Positions 1 through 6,005 of a stretch of 7,845 nucleotides of DNA are shown one piece after another (position 1 is the stretch's first letter; every line of letters starts with the position of its first letter). Both the position numbers and the translations under genes were made by a program. The notes beneath the pieces were generated by a model. That model was not told the origin of the DNA and made no database searches. It saw only the letters and a list, made by a program, of their open reading frames with translations. Source of the stretch: Candidatus Auribacterota bacterium (lineage in GTDB: Bacteria > Auribacterota > Tritonobacteria > UBA1439); assembly GCA_026391995.1 (NCBI GenBank), contig JAPLCY010000283.1, positions 1 to 7,845 of the forward strand, given 5' to 3'.

Positions 1-568
1 AGCCGCAGAGGAACTGGAGTGCGATGGATACCGCCAGGGTGAGTGCAATGATAAGCCGTGTGTGGTCGAGCAGCCTCTGCAGAAGCAGGATGATGAGCGG
101 TATCCAGCTGACGGTGGCAGATTTCTCGGGACAGGCGGTGAGGAAGCCAAGCGCGGCACACATGAAAATAATGCCCGAGACAAGTGAGCCGAAATCCCCG
201 GCTCCCAACGCCCGTGCGAGGAGGTACATGAAAAATCCGGCCAGAAAGAAGTGAATCATGACATGAAAGCCAAGGAAGGGGTCGGGATTGAAAAACAATA
301 TCTGGAGGAGAAAGGTGGGATAGTACAAAAAACCCTGCGCATCGGCGAAGAATGGGAATCCGGAGAAGCTATACGGGTTCCAGAGCGGCCACTCGCCATA
401 ACGCTGGAGGCACTCTGTGGCGAAGTATCTGAGGAAGGAAAAGACGCGGACGAGGTCTGAATGGGGAGCGCATATCATCTGGGTGGGATGACACAGCACA
501 TTTGAAAAATAGGCGCATGCAAAGGCGAATATGATGAAGGCGCTGATCCACACACTTCGTACTGTCAT
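1..568 (-). CDS. YfhO-like polytopic membrane protein, probable GT-C-type glycosyltransferase (3' end off the window)
   Basis: An open frame of 189 codons runs from an ATG at 568-566 off the left edge without a stop, so the C-terminus is missing. The translation is strongly hydrophobic. Likely membrane segments lie near residues 6-24, 82-93, 100-120, 128-146, 153-166 and 172-188. The first extracytoplasmic loop holds the acidic residue D38 and the motif EWPLWNPYSFSGFPFFAD at residues 59-76, followed by LYYP. A W-N-P-Y-x-F-x-G-x-P-F-x-A-D motif of this kind after the first helix is typical of large YfhO-like membrane proteins. These are thought to be GT-C-fold transferases using lipid-phosphate sugars. 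Its ATG overlaps the TGA of the GT2 gene (ATGA, 565-568), so the two are probably translationally coupled. The upstream GT2 could make the polyprenyl-phosphate sugar this protein uses (inference). It could also be another GT39/PMT-like protein. The family call is good; the substrate is unknown. Confidence 0.8.
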   Translation of the reverse strand, partial: MTVRSVWISAFIIFAFACAYFSNVLCHPTQMICAPHSDLVRVFSFLRYFATECLQRYGEWPLWNPYSFSGFPFFADAQGFLYYPTFLLQILFFNPDPFLGFHVMIHFFLAGFFMYLLARALGAGDFGSLVSGIIFMCAALGFLTACPEKSATVSWIPLIILLLQRLLDHTRLIIALTLAVSIALQFLCG

Positions 569-1875
569 GGTATCAATTTGAAACCCTTCAATGACGCCCA
601 CAGCAGTTTTGTCCCATGTCTGAAGGGGCGCATCTTGGCCGCGCCGGCTTTTCGCGCCATATAGTGGACAGGGACCTCGACCATTTTCATCCGGTATCTC
701 GCTGCGGCGAAAAACAGGTCCCAGTCGCCCCAGAGAAACTCCTCGATGTTAAAGAGGGACCGGTGTTTCCTGAGGAATGTCTTTGTGCCGCAAAAGGTAT
801 CAGTGATACGCCGTTGGGTGATCCAGCTGATGAGGATGGCGAAGAAAGTGACACCGAGGCGATTGAGGAACCCCAACGAATATTTTTCTCGCGGGTAGAC
901 GATGCGGGTGCCATTTATAAACTCCGCCCCACACTCCATTGCATGGTGAAATATGGGCAGATCCTCCGGGGGGGTCGTCATGTCGCAGTCCAGCATCATG
1001 AGCACTTGGTTGCGGCACAGCTTCCAGCCCTCGTTGACGGCGTATCCCTTGCCTTTGTTGGGCGTATAGGAGAGCAGCTGGATATGCCTTTGTGTCTCGC
1101 TGATCTTCTCGACGATCTCCTTTGTCCGGTCGGTCGAGCCGTCGTCGACGACGATGATCTCCTTCTCGACACCCCACTCCGGTATGCGTGCGAGGCATTC
1201 GGCGATATTGCCTTCTTCATTGAAGCAGGGGATGACGATGGAACAGGAAAGCCTCGGCTGTGCAGCAGCGGGACGGGGATATCTCAGGACGAGGAATTGG
1301 CCGAAGCACAGTTGCCGGAGGATAGGCAACCTGGGGACGAGGATGTTTAACAATGTACCTATGCCAAAAAGGTTAAAGGGACAGACGAAACGGAAGCCCT
1401 GGTCGAGAATCTCATAGCCGAAGATGCCGGCGAGATTCTCCAGGTCGCCCAATCTGAGGATATTGCGGTTAACTTCCGGTGTCGCAATCCCGAGTGTCGC
1501 TGCGATCTTGAGTGCAAAGATGGTGAGCGGGTTCACACAGATAATGAATATCTTTGTCTCCCCATCTATGAAATGCTTCAGATGCAAGAACAGCTCATGC
1601 AGGTTATCTTCGTAATGGAGGTAGTCGTCAAAAACAACGTAGTCAAATACCTCCCTTTTAACCTGTGTAAATCCGCCGCACGCAAGGGAAACGGATGGGT
1701 AACGCCGTCTGGTATCCTCTATAGTAGTTCTTGGATCACAGACGTGTACCCCGTATGATGGGTTGAGGGCGCACAGGATATCGGTGTCAACTCCCCCGAC
1801 GAGAAGTATCTTCTTTTGGGGGATGATGCTGCGTGTGAGGAACTCTTTTATCTTCTCTTTGAAAAAGCGGCGCAT
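565..1875 (-). CDS. Methyltransferase-like domain fused to a family 2 glycosyltransferase (DPM/GtrB-like)
   Basis: This is a 436-residue, two-domain protein. Residues about 20-200 resemble a Rossmann SAM-methyltransferase fold: a beta-strand and glycine turn ILLVGGVDTD at 23-32, an acidic strand end HVCDP at 44-48, and VFDDYLHYED at 81-90 where methyltransferases carry their motif II/III strand. The glycine-rich motif I lacks the usual D-x-G-x-G-x-G, so SAM binding may be weak or lost. Residues 208-436 are a GT2 transferase: SIVIPCFNEEGN at 212-223, DDGSTD at 244-249, NKGKGYAVNEGW at 273-284, a DxD-type DCD at 296-298, and GDWDLFFAAARY at 383-394. This pattern resembles the dolichol/undecaprenyl-phosphate sugar transferases, which load a sugar from a nucleotide donor onto a lipid phosphate at the inner membrane face. 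No C-terminal membrane helices are present. The start is an ATG at 1875-1873, preceded by a purine-rich GGGAAGTGAGAG. The TGA overlaps the ATG of the next gene. The GT2 call is firm; the sugar is unknown. Confidence 0.88.
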   Translation of the reverse strand: MRRFFKEKIKEFLTRSIIPQKKILLVGGVDTDILCALNPSYGVHVCDPRTTIEDTRRRYPSVSLACGGFTQVKREVFDYVVFDDYLHYEDNLHELFLHLKHFIDGETKIFIICVNPLTIFALKIAATLGIATPEVNRNILRLGDLENLAGIFGYEILDQGFRFVCPFNLFGIGTLLNILVPRLPILRQLCFGQFLVLRYPRPAAAQPRLSCSIVIPCFNEEGNIAECLARIPEWGVEKEIIVVDDGSTDRTKEIVEKISETQRHIQLLSYTPNKGKGYAVNEGWKLCRNQVLMMLDCDMTTPPEDLPIFHHAMECGAEFINGTRIVYPREKYSLGFLNRLGVTFFAILISWITQRRITDTFCGTKTFLRKHRSLFNIEEFLWGDWDLFFAAARYRMKMVEVPVHYMARKAGAAKMRPFRHGTKLLWASLKGFKLIP

Positions 1876-1924
1876 GATGCTCTCACTTCCCTAACCTGAT
1901 CTATTCACCAACTTTTAACGTTTT

Positions 1925-1941
1925 ACCGCGGAATCCGCGGT
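1925..1941. promoter_or_regulatory. Perfect inverted repeat in the 5' leader of the GT2 gene
   Basis: Arms ACCGCGG (1925-1931) and CCGCGGT (1935-1941) flank a 3-base AAT loop. The repeat sits about 50-65 bases upstream of the GT2 start and downstream of the candidate minus-strand promoter. It could therefore be an operator or an RNA hairpin in the leader. On the minus strand it is followed by an A-rich rather than a U-rich tract, so it does not look like an intrinsic terminator for that unit. The function is inferred only. Confidence 0.35.
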
Positions 1942-2001
1942 TAGTCTTACTATGATGCTAAAATTGCTCTTTTATTCGTCTGATGAATAATCCAAGCTAA
2001 G

Positions 2002-2028
2002 GTTATAGACACATCGGTGATTTTTCAA
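2002..2028 (-). promoter_or_regulatory. Candidate promoter for the GT2/YfhO unit
   Basis: On the minus strand a TTGAAA hexamer (2028-2023) is followed after 15 bases by TATAAC (2007-2002). Both resemble sigma-70 -35 and -10 boxes in an AT-rich context, about 125 bases upstream of the GT2 start. The spacer is shorter than the preferred 17, so this is only a candidate. Confidence 0.25.
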
Positions 2029-2099
2029 TATAAATCTTTTATCCACAGAGCCTCAGTCTTATGGGAGTAATATATAGGGCGTTCCCGTCCCCGCTTTCG

Positions 2100-2124
2100 C
2101 GAGGGTACACCACGGCGACCCTCG
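2100..2124. repeat. Short inverted repeat in the divergent intergenic region
   Basis: Arms CGAGGGT (2100-2106) and ACCCTCG (2118-2124) are perfectly complementary, with an 11-base loop. No U-tract follows on either strand. It could be a protein-binding site or a chance repeat. Confidence 0.25.
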
Positions 2125-2223
2125 GCTTCCTCATCGATATTATTCAATGCTCGATAGCCGTTTCCGCGGGTAGGGGATCCAAAGACACCCCCCTCGCATG
2201 ATGGTTTCTCCTGATGAATTTGC

Positions 2224-2253
2224 TTGTGTGAGCGATGCATTACTGTTTATTAT
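2224..2253 (+). promoter_or_regulatory. Weak candidate promoter for the methyltransferase/hydrolase/Wzy_C unit
   Basis: TTGTGT (2224-2229) is separated by 18 bases from TATTAT (2248-2253), which matches the -10 consensus at five of six positions. The region is AT-rich and lies about 105 bases before the GTG at 2359. The -35 box is poor, so this is tentative. Confidence 0.22.
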
Positions 2254-2358
2254 ATATGCGATTTTCCTCCTCATGCCGGCTGGCGAAAGAATCGGACATT
2301 ATTCCTGCTGGTTTCTCCGGGGTATCACAGCCAATAATGCACGACTACAAGGGAGGGA

Positions 2359-3267
2359 GTGCGTGATCGGGAAGGCATCGTTGTGCGGGCCTCGGCGCTG
2401 AGAGAATATATGGTAGGGGCGCTCCGTGCCCTGCTCCGTATTAAGAGCCCGAGCCGCGGTGAGGGCGAGGCGATCCTGATCGCCCCCCTCAGCCTTGATG
2501 CCGCGGGTGGTTCCCTCTCCATGCCGAGGACCGTGCCGTTTCTCAAGGGGAAGTGCGCCTCCCTTGTCCGGAGATTCGCGCGGAGACTGATCCGCCTTGA
2601 CCGGGAAACGATAGCCGCCCTCTATGTCAGGGGGGATGGGATCGAGATCGGCGCGCTTCACGCCCCCCTGAGGGTGCCGTCCGCCGCGCGGGTCAGGTAC
2701 GTCGACAAGCGGACCGTCGAGGAGCTCAGGGCCCACTACCCGGAGTTGCATGACCGGGAGTTCTCGCGCGTCGACAGCATCGACGATGGCGAGCTCCTTG
2801 CGACGATCCCGGAGGGGAGCCAAGATTTTGTAATCGCCAATCACTTCCTCGAGCATTGCCAGGATCCTCTACGCGCCCTCGGCAACATGGTGCGCGTGCT
2901 GAAGGGCGGCGGCGTGCTCTTTCTGGGCTTGCCCGATAAGCGCTATGGGATCGATGCGGCGCGCCCCGTCACGCCGCTCACGCACCTCCAGCGGGATTAT
3001 CGCGAGGGACCCGCATGGTCACGGCGGCAGCATGTTGAGGAGTGGGTGAGGCTCGTGGAGCGCGTGGGCGATGAGTCCGAGGTCGCCCGGACCGTTTCGC
3101 GGCGCATTGCGGAGGAGTATAGTATCCACTATCATGTTTGGACGCAGCGGGAGATCCTCGAGCTACTAGCCGCGGCGAAGGGGATGCTGGACATCGAATT
3201 CGTGCTGATCGCGCGGCACGAGCGCGAGGTAATCGCCGTTGCGGAGAAGGGGAGGGGGGCGCGATGA
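2359..3267 (+). CDS. Class I SAM-dependent methyltransferase with an M20-derived N-terminal extension
   Basis: The frame of 302 codons opens at a GTG placed directly after GGGAGGGA. Residues 55-302 are a methyltransferase of a type common in bacterial glycan loci. They contain motif I GIEIGAL (94-100), an acidic strand end YVDK (114-117), QDFVIANHFLEHCQDP (155-170), a strand GGGVLFLGLPDKR (183-195), and the family's downstream HYHVWT (257-262). It probably methylates a sugar or another glycan-precursor group in the cytoplasm (inference). Residues 7 to about 51 do not belong to this family. They match the N-terminus of the M20 hydrolase encoded next. The family-like protein would begin at Met55 (base 2521), which has no good ribosome binding site. 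Other in-frame starts are GTG 2383, with GAAGG seven bases upstream, and ATG 2410. Whether the extension is translated is therefore open. The TGA overlaps the ATG of the hydrolase gene (ATGA, 3264-3267). Confidence 0.85.
   Translation: MRDREGIVVRASALREYMVGALRALLRIKSPSRGEGEAILIAPLSLDAAGGSLSMPRTVPFLKGKCASLVRRFARRLIRLDRETIAALYVRGDGIEIGALHAPLRVPSAARVRYVDKRTVEELRAHYPELHDREFSRVDSIDDGELLATIPEGSQDFVIANHFLEHCQDPLRALGNMVRVLKGGGVLFLGLPDKRYGIDAARPVTPLTHLQRDYREGPAWSRRQHVEEWVRLVERVGDESEVARTVSRRIAEEYSIHYHVWTQREILELLAAAKGMLDIEFVLIARHEREVIAVAEKGRGAR
2377..2475 (+). repeat. Direct repeat, copy A (M20 N-terminal coding sequence)
   Basis: This 99-base stretch is identical to 3297-3395 at 80 positions, counted by hand, with no gaps. 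Differences concentrate in the first half. From CTCCGTGCCCTG to AGCCCGAGCCG the copies differ at one base only. Both copies are read in the same frame. The copies are 920 bases apart start to start, so they could recombine and delete the methyltransferase. Confidence 0.85.
2377..2514 (+). pseudogene. Remnant of an M20 hydrolase 5' end fused to the methyltransferase frame
   Basis: Codons 7-39 of this frame match codons 12-44 of the M20 gene downstream, both in DNA and in protein (ALREYM, LRAL, RIKSPSRGEGEAI). Beyond that, weak similarity continues without a gap: the residues around AAG at 48-50 line up with AAG at 53-55 of the hydrolase. The similarity then ends, immediately before the methyltransferase begins at Met55. 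The metal-binding residues of an M20 enzyme lie further on and are absent, so this piece cannot be a working hydrolase. It is most simply read as what is left of a duplicated M20 gene after a deletion joined it to the methyltransferase. Part of it may now be translated as an N-terminal extension. Confidence 0.65.
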
Positions 3268-4478
3268 GAACGAACGGCGCGCTGCTCGGGCAGCGCATCG
3301 CTGCTCGGGCGGCCGCATTGCGGGAGTACATGGCGGAGGTGCTCCGTGCCCTGATCCGTATTAAGAGCCCGAGCCGTGGCGAGGGCGAGGCGATCGAATT
3401 CCTGCGGCGCGAGTTTTGTGCCGCCGGCTGCGACGAGGTCAGGGTGGATGCGATGGGCAATTTGATTGCCCGGATCGGCAGCGGCTCCCGCACGCTGGCC
3501 TTTGACGCCCACGTGGATGTCGTGGGCGTAATCGATGAACCCGAATGGCGCCACCCGCCCTTTGAAGGCGTGTGTGAGGGAGGCTTCGTCTACGGCCGCG
3601 GCGTCGCGGACCAGAAGGGGGCCATCGCCGCCATGCTCGGGGCGGTCCGGATCATCAAGGAAATATCGCCCGCCCCGGCGTGCAGCTGCTATTTTGTCAT
3701 TTCCGTTCAGGAAGAGGAATGCGAGGGGCTTTGCTGGTGTCACCTCATCGAGCGTGAACATTTCAGGCCAGACGCCGTGGTGATCACAGAACCGAGCGCA
3801 ATGAAGATCGCCCGCGGGCAGAAGGGGAAGGTCCAGATGACTGTCGAGACGGCCGGTATCGGGAGCCACGGGAGCGCCCCGAATCTCGGCGAGAATGCCA
3901 TCTACAAGATGGCCCCGATCATCGCCGGCATCGAGCGGCTGAACGCATCCCTCCGCCCCTCGCCGCCCCTGAGCAAGGGGAGCGTGACAGTGAGCACGGT
4001 GGAGTCGCGCGCGGCGTCCCTCTGTTCGGTGCCTGAGTGGTGCCGCATCCATCTCGACCGCCGTTTGACGAGGGGGGAAACCAGGGAGGCGGCGATGCGC
4101 GAGATCGAGGCGGTGGCCGCGCCCCACGGCGGAAGGGTCGCCGTCCCCCGCTATGAGGGGACCAGTCACCGGGGGCTTGCCTCGGGACGGGAGCTCTATT
4201 TTCCCTCATGGCTCACGCCGGATGACGCGTCCATTATGAAGGCCGCGCAGGCGGCGCACCGATCAATCGCCGGCCGCAATGGGGAGGTCATCATCTGGGA
4301 TTTCAGCACCAATGGTACCGCCACGGCGGGGATCCATGGGATCCCGACAATAGGCTTCGGCCCCGGGGAGCCTGCAATGGCGCACCGGCGCGATGAGCGT
4401 GTGCCGGTCGAACATCTGGCAGGCGCCGCGGCGTTTTATGCCGCCCTGCCGTTTTGCTTCATTTCCGCAGCGTCATGA
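3264..4478 (+). CDS. ygeY: M20-family metallohydrolase, YgeY-like
   Basis: This is a 404-residue member of the M20/ArgE/DapE zinc peptidase and amidohydrolase family, close in pattern to the YgeY group named for linkage to selenium metabolism. Visible metal-site residues are H83 and D85 in FDAHVD, D116 in GRGVADQKG, the E150/E151 pair in VQEEECEG (general base plus ligand), E176 in ITEPS, and H374 in FGPGEPAMAH. The dimerisation-domain signature GSHGSAP is at 200-206, with NAIYKMAPII at 211-220 and DRRLTRGET at 265-273; WDFSTNG is at 345-351. The set is complete, so it should be active. The ATG at 3264 overlaps the methyltransferase TGA and follows a strong GAAGGGGAGG ribosome site; the open frame extends further upstream but that part is not protein-like. 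M20 enzymes hydrolyse amide bonds of small peptides or N-acyl amino acids. The true substrate is unknown. The glycan neighbours suggest, but do not prove, deacylation of an amino-sugar or aminoacyl group. Confidence 0.9.
   Translation: MRTNGALLGQRIAARAAALREYMAEVLRALIRIKSPSRGEGEAIEFLRREFCAAGCDEVRVDAMGNLIARIGSGSRTLAFDAHVDVVGVIDEPEWRHPPFEGVCEGGFVYGRGVADQKGAIAAMLGAVRIIKEISPAPACSCYFVISVQEEECEGLCWCHLIEREHFRPDAVVITEPSAMKIARGQKGKVQMTVETAGIGSHGSAPNLGENAIYKMAPIIAGIERLNASLRPSPPLSKGSVTVSTVESRAASLCSVPEWCRIHLDRRLTRGETREAAMREIEAVAAPHGGRVAVPRYEGTSHRGLASGRELYFPSWLTPDDASIMKAAQAAHRSIAGRNGEVIIWDFSTNGTATAGIHGIPTIGFGPGEPAMAHRRDERVPVEHLAGAAAFYAALPFCFISAAS
3297..3395 (+). repeat. Direct repeat, copy B (inside the M20 hydrolase gene)
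   Basis: This is the intact partner of the repeat at 2377-2475. It encodes residues 12-44 of the complete M20 hydrolase and is presumably the functional parent sequence, because the rest of the enzyme follows it without interruption. Confidence 0.85.
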
Positions 4479-4505
4479 GGCCGCGGCCTGTGGTATCATA
4501 GTCGC

Positions 4506-4512
4506 GGAGGGA
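4506..4512 (+). promoter_or_regulatory. Ribosome binding site that decides a TTG start
   Basis: GGAGGGA lies 2-8 bases upstream of the TTG at 4515 and is a near-perfect Shine-Dalgarno sequence. The next in-frame ATG (4536) has no comparable site, so TTG is the better start for the Wzy_C gene. The surrounding 36-base gap (4479-4514) also includes a 12-base palindrome AGGCCGCGGCCT beginning on the last base of the hydrolase stop codon. Confidence 0.6.
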
Positions 4513-4514
4513 CG

Positions 4515-6005
4515 TTGAACCGTGATCAGCCCGTAATGCGGCAGGGGTATCCACAGCCGCCCAACCCGCCTTCGCGTAGCCGTATCGGGATCAAGATCAG
4601 CCTGCTCGTGGGGCTCCTCTCGCTCGCGAAGATCGCCTCCATGGCGCGGCGCGGCGCCGTCGGCACCGAGCTGCTCCGGTTGATGGGGATCGTGATCGGG
4701 GAGGTGCTGCTGCTCCTGGTGTCGGTCATCAGCGTCGACTTAGTGTTCTACGTCCTGCTCTTTTACCTGCCGTTCAGCTCGATGCTTCCCGGCGACTACG
4801 GGACGGCGGTCAACATCGTCAATGTTCTCATCGTCATCTGCATCTTCGGCCTCTTCTGCCGCAGTGTCAAGGAAGGGGGGCACTTTTTCGTCCGGACGGA
4901 GCTTGACCGCTTGATCGGGGTCTACCTGCTGCTCATCTTCATCTCTTTTTTCAGGGCCTCGCTGAGAGAAGTGATGGACTGGTTTATGCTGCTTACCCTT
5001 GTAAAACGCTTTTGTACGCCGATCATCCTCTACTACCTTGCGAGTTGGCTGGTCAGGGACCGGGACGGGATCAAGAACTCCATCTTCGCCATCATGGTGA
5101 GCACCCTCATGGTCGCGTTTCTCGCCACGAAGGACACGGTCACGCCGACGCACTTTGACTGGGAGCGGCGGGAGTCGGGGGTGATCAACCAGGCGAACAT
5201 CCTCGCGGCGTTCTTTGCCTATTATATGTTCTACTTCGTGAGCTACGCGAAGATGTACCGTGAGAATTTAAAGGCGTGGCTCCTCCTCCCCTGCCTTTAC
5301 CCCTGCGCCCGGGGGCTTATGCTTACCTTCTCCCGGGGGGGCTACATCGCCTTTGCCGTGACGCTCCTCTATGTCTCCTATCTCTGGCACCGGGGGGCCT
5401 GCGTCCTCGTGGCATTCTGCCTTTTATTCGTATGGGTGAAACCCGATCTTTTCCTGCCGCAATCCGCGGTCGAGCGGCTTCGGGGGACGGTGGTGGAGGT
5501 GGACGCGGGCTATGGGATGGTGGAGCGGCACATCGAGGAGTCCAGCCAGGGACGTCTCTCCGTCTGGGCAGCCGGGCTCAAGGTGATCATGGCAAACCCC
5601 ATCCTCGGCACCGGCTACGGCCAGTTCCCGCTGTGTGTGGGCCAGTATGACCCGGGCGTGGGGGGCATGGACGCCCATAACACCTACATCCTCATCGCCG
5701 CGGAGATGGGGATCCCGGCGCTTGTGGTGTTCATCGTGATAACCTTCAAGCTCTTCAACCTTTCCCTCGCCATATATCACTATCATCCCGACAAGCTCTA
5801 TGCAGGGCTCGGGATGGGGTACGCGACGGGGATGGTGGGGTTCTGGGTGGCGAACTTTTTCGGGTGCCGTTTCAACACGACGGAGACGATCTCCTACTTC
5901 TGGATACTGGCGGCCCTCCTCACGCTCATCCACCGGAGCTCGCCGCCGGTAGTCTCGGCCCCGGGCGCGGGGCCGATGCCTCAGGGATTGATTGAGCGCC
6001 GGTGA
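4515..6005 (+). CDS. O-antigen ligase/polymerase-like membrane protein (Wzy_C family)
   Basis: This 496-residue polytopic protein has roughly 12 hydrophobic segments (near 24-41, 55-87, 98-115, 131-146, 158-178, 188-203, 226-245, 277-291, 294-309, 401-420, 432-450 and 459-473). The Wzy_C/O-antigen ligase signature is clear. SRGG at 273-276 follows a helix (LTFSRGGYIAF). A large hydrophilic loop of about 310-395 carries GRLSVWAAGLKVI (346-358), NPILGTGYGQFP (361-372) and the conserved DAHNTYI (386-392). In this family the arginines and the histidine of the loop act in transferring a lipid-linked glycan, either onto lipid A-core or onto another repeat unit, on the periplasmic side. The sequence alone does not separate a ligase from a polymerase. 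The TTG start is chosen from the preceding GGAGGGA. The first 20 or so residues are proline-rich and cytoplasmic. The last 25 bases overlap the convergent GT4 gene. The spacing after the hydrolase suggests co-transcription. Confidence 0.9.
   Translation: MNRDQPVMRQGYPQPPNPPSRSRIGIKISLLVGLLSLAKIASMARRGAVGTELLRLMGIVIGEVLLLLVSVISVDLVFYVLLFYLPFSSMLPGDYGTAVNIVNVLIVICIFGLFCRSVKEGGHFFVRTELDRLIGVYLLLIFISFFRASLREVMDWFMLLTLVKRFCTPIILYYLASWLVRDRDGIKNSIFAIMVSTLMVAFLATKDTVTPTHFDWERRESGVINQANILAAFFAYYMFYFVSYAKMYRENLKAWLLLPCLYPCARGLMLTFSRGGYIAFAVTLLYVSYLWHRGACVLVAFCLLFVWVKPDLFLPQSAVERLRGTVVEVDAGYGMVERHIEESSQGRLSVWAAGLKVIMANPILGTGYGQFPLCVGQYDPGVGGMDAHNTYILIAAEMGIPALVVFIVITFKLFNLSLAIYHYHPDKLYAGLGMGYATGMVGFWVANFFGCRFNTTETISYFWILAALLTLIHRSSPPVVSAPGAGPMPQGLIERR
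5955..5976 (-). terminator. Strong GC hairpin just past the GT4 stop codon
   Basis: Arms TCGGCCCCG (5955-5963) and CGGGGCCGA (5968-5976) form a perfect 9-base-pair stem with a GGCG loop, four bases beyond the GT4 stop at 5983-5981. It lies inside the last codons of the Wzy_C gene on the other strand. No U-tract follows in either direction, so it is not a textbook intrinsic terminator. It may stabilise the 3' end or pause polymerase between the converging genes, or simply reflect GC-rich Ala/Pro/Gly codons. Confidence 0.35.

Larger units (their letters stand above)
1876..2358. other. Divergent intergenic region, no convincing gene
   Basis: These 483 bases separate the minus-strand GT2/YfhO unit from the plus-strand methyltransferase/hydrolase/Wzy_C unit, so they should carry promoters facing both ways. 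The part from about 1900 to 2075 and the part around 2205-2260 are AT-rich; the stretch between them is GC-richer. It contains two inverted repeats (1925-1941 and 2100-2124) and weak promoter-like hexamers on each strand. Short direct repeats recur: TCCGCGG followed by T or G and then TAG (1934-1944 and 2163-2173), and CTGATGAAT (1980-1988 and 2211-2219). Short open frames here (2025-2240 minus, 2198-2401 plus) lack a credible ribosome binding site and resemble no family I know. Base composition shifts across this region from moderate on the left to GC-rich on the right, which could mark a junction between segments of different origin. Confidence 0.6.

Noticed and set aside
24..460. Two short plus-strand frames at the left edge (24-254 and 251-460)
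   Set aside because: Both are antisense to the YfhO-like gene, whose translation carries a recognisable signature and membrane segments.
616..1350. Plus-strand frame of 244 codons
   Set aside because: It lies antisense to the GT2 domain, which has clear motifs. No family features and no ribosome site were seen.
2198..2401. Small plus-strand frame with a hydrophobic stretch (ALLFIIYAIFLLMPAG)
   Set aside because: The stretch comes from an AT-rich part of the intergenic region. There is no Shine-Dalgarno site before either ATG, and the frame runs out of phase into the methyltransferase frame. A small membrane protein is possible but not supported.
3138..3263. Upstream extension of the M20 frame to an ATG at 3138
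   Set aside because: It would overlap the methyltransferase by 130 bases, and the added residues resemble no M20 enzyme. The ATG at 3264 has a strong ribosome site and matches the usual N-terminus.
3132..4169. Long open frame of 345 codons on the minus strand
   Set aside because: It is antisense to the M20 hydrolase, whose metal-site motifs are complete. The translation is rich in Arg, Ala, Pro, Asp and His as expected of a shadow frame in GC-rich DNA.
4478..4489. Palindrome AGGCCGCGGCCT between the hydrolase and Wzy_C genes as a terminator
   Set aside because: It has no room for a loop except by opening the central CGCG, leaving a 4-base stem, and no T-tract follows. GC-rich palindromes of this size are expected by chance.
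5424..5933. Minus-strand frame of 169 codons
   Set aside because: It is antisense to the Wzy_C gene and has a charged, His-rich shadow composition.
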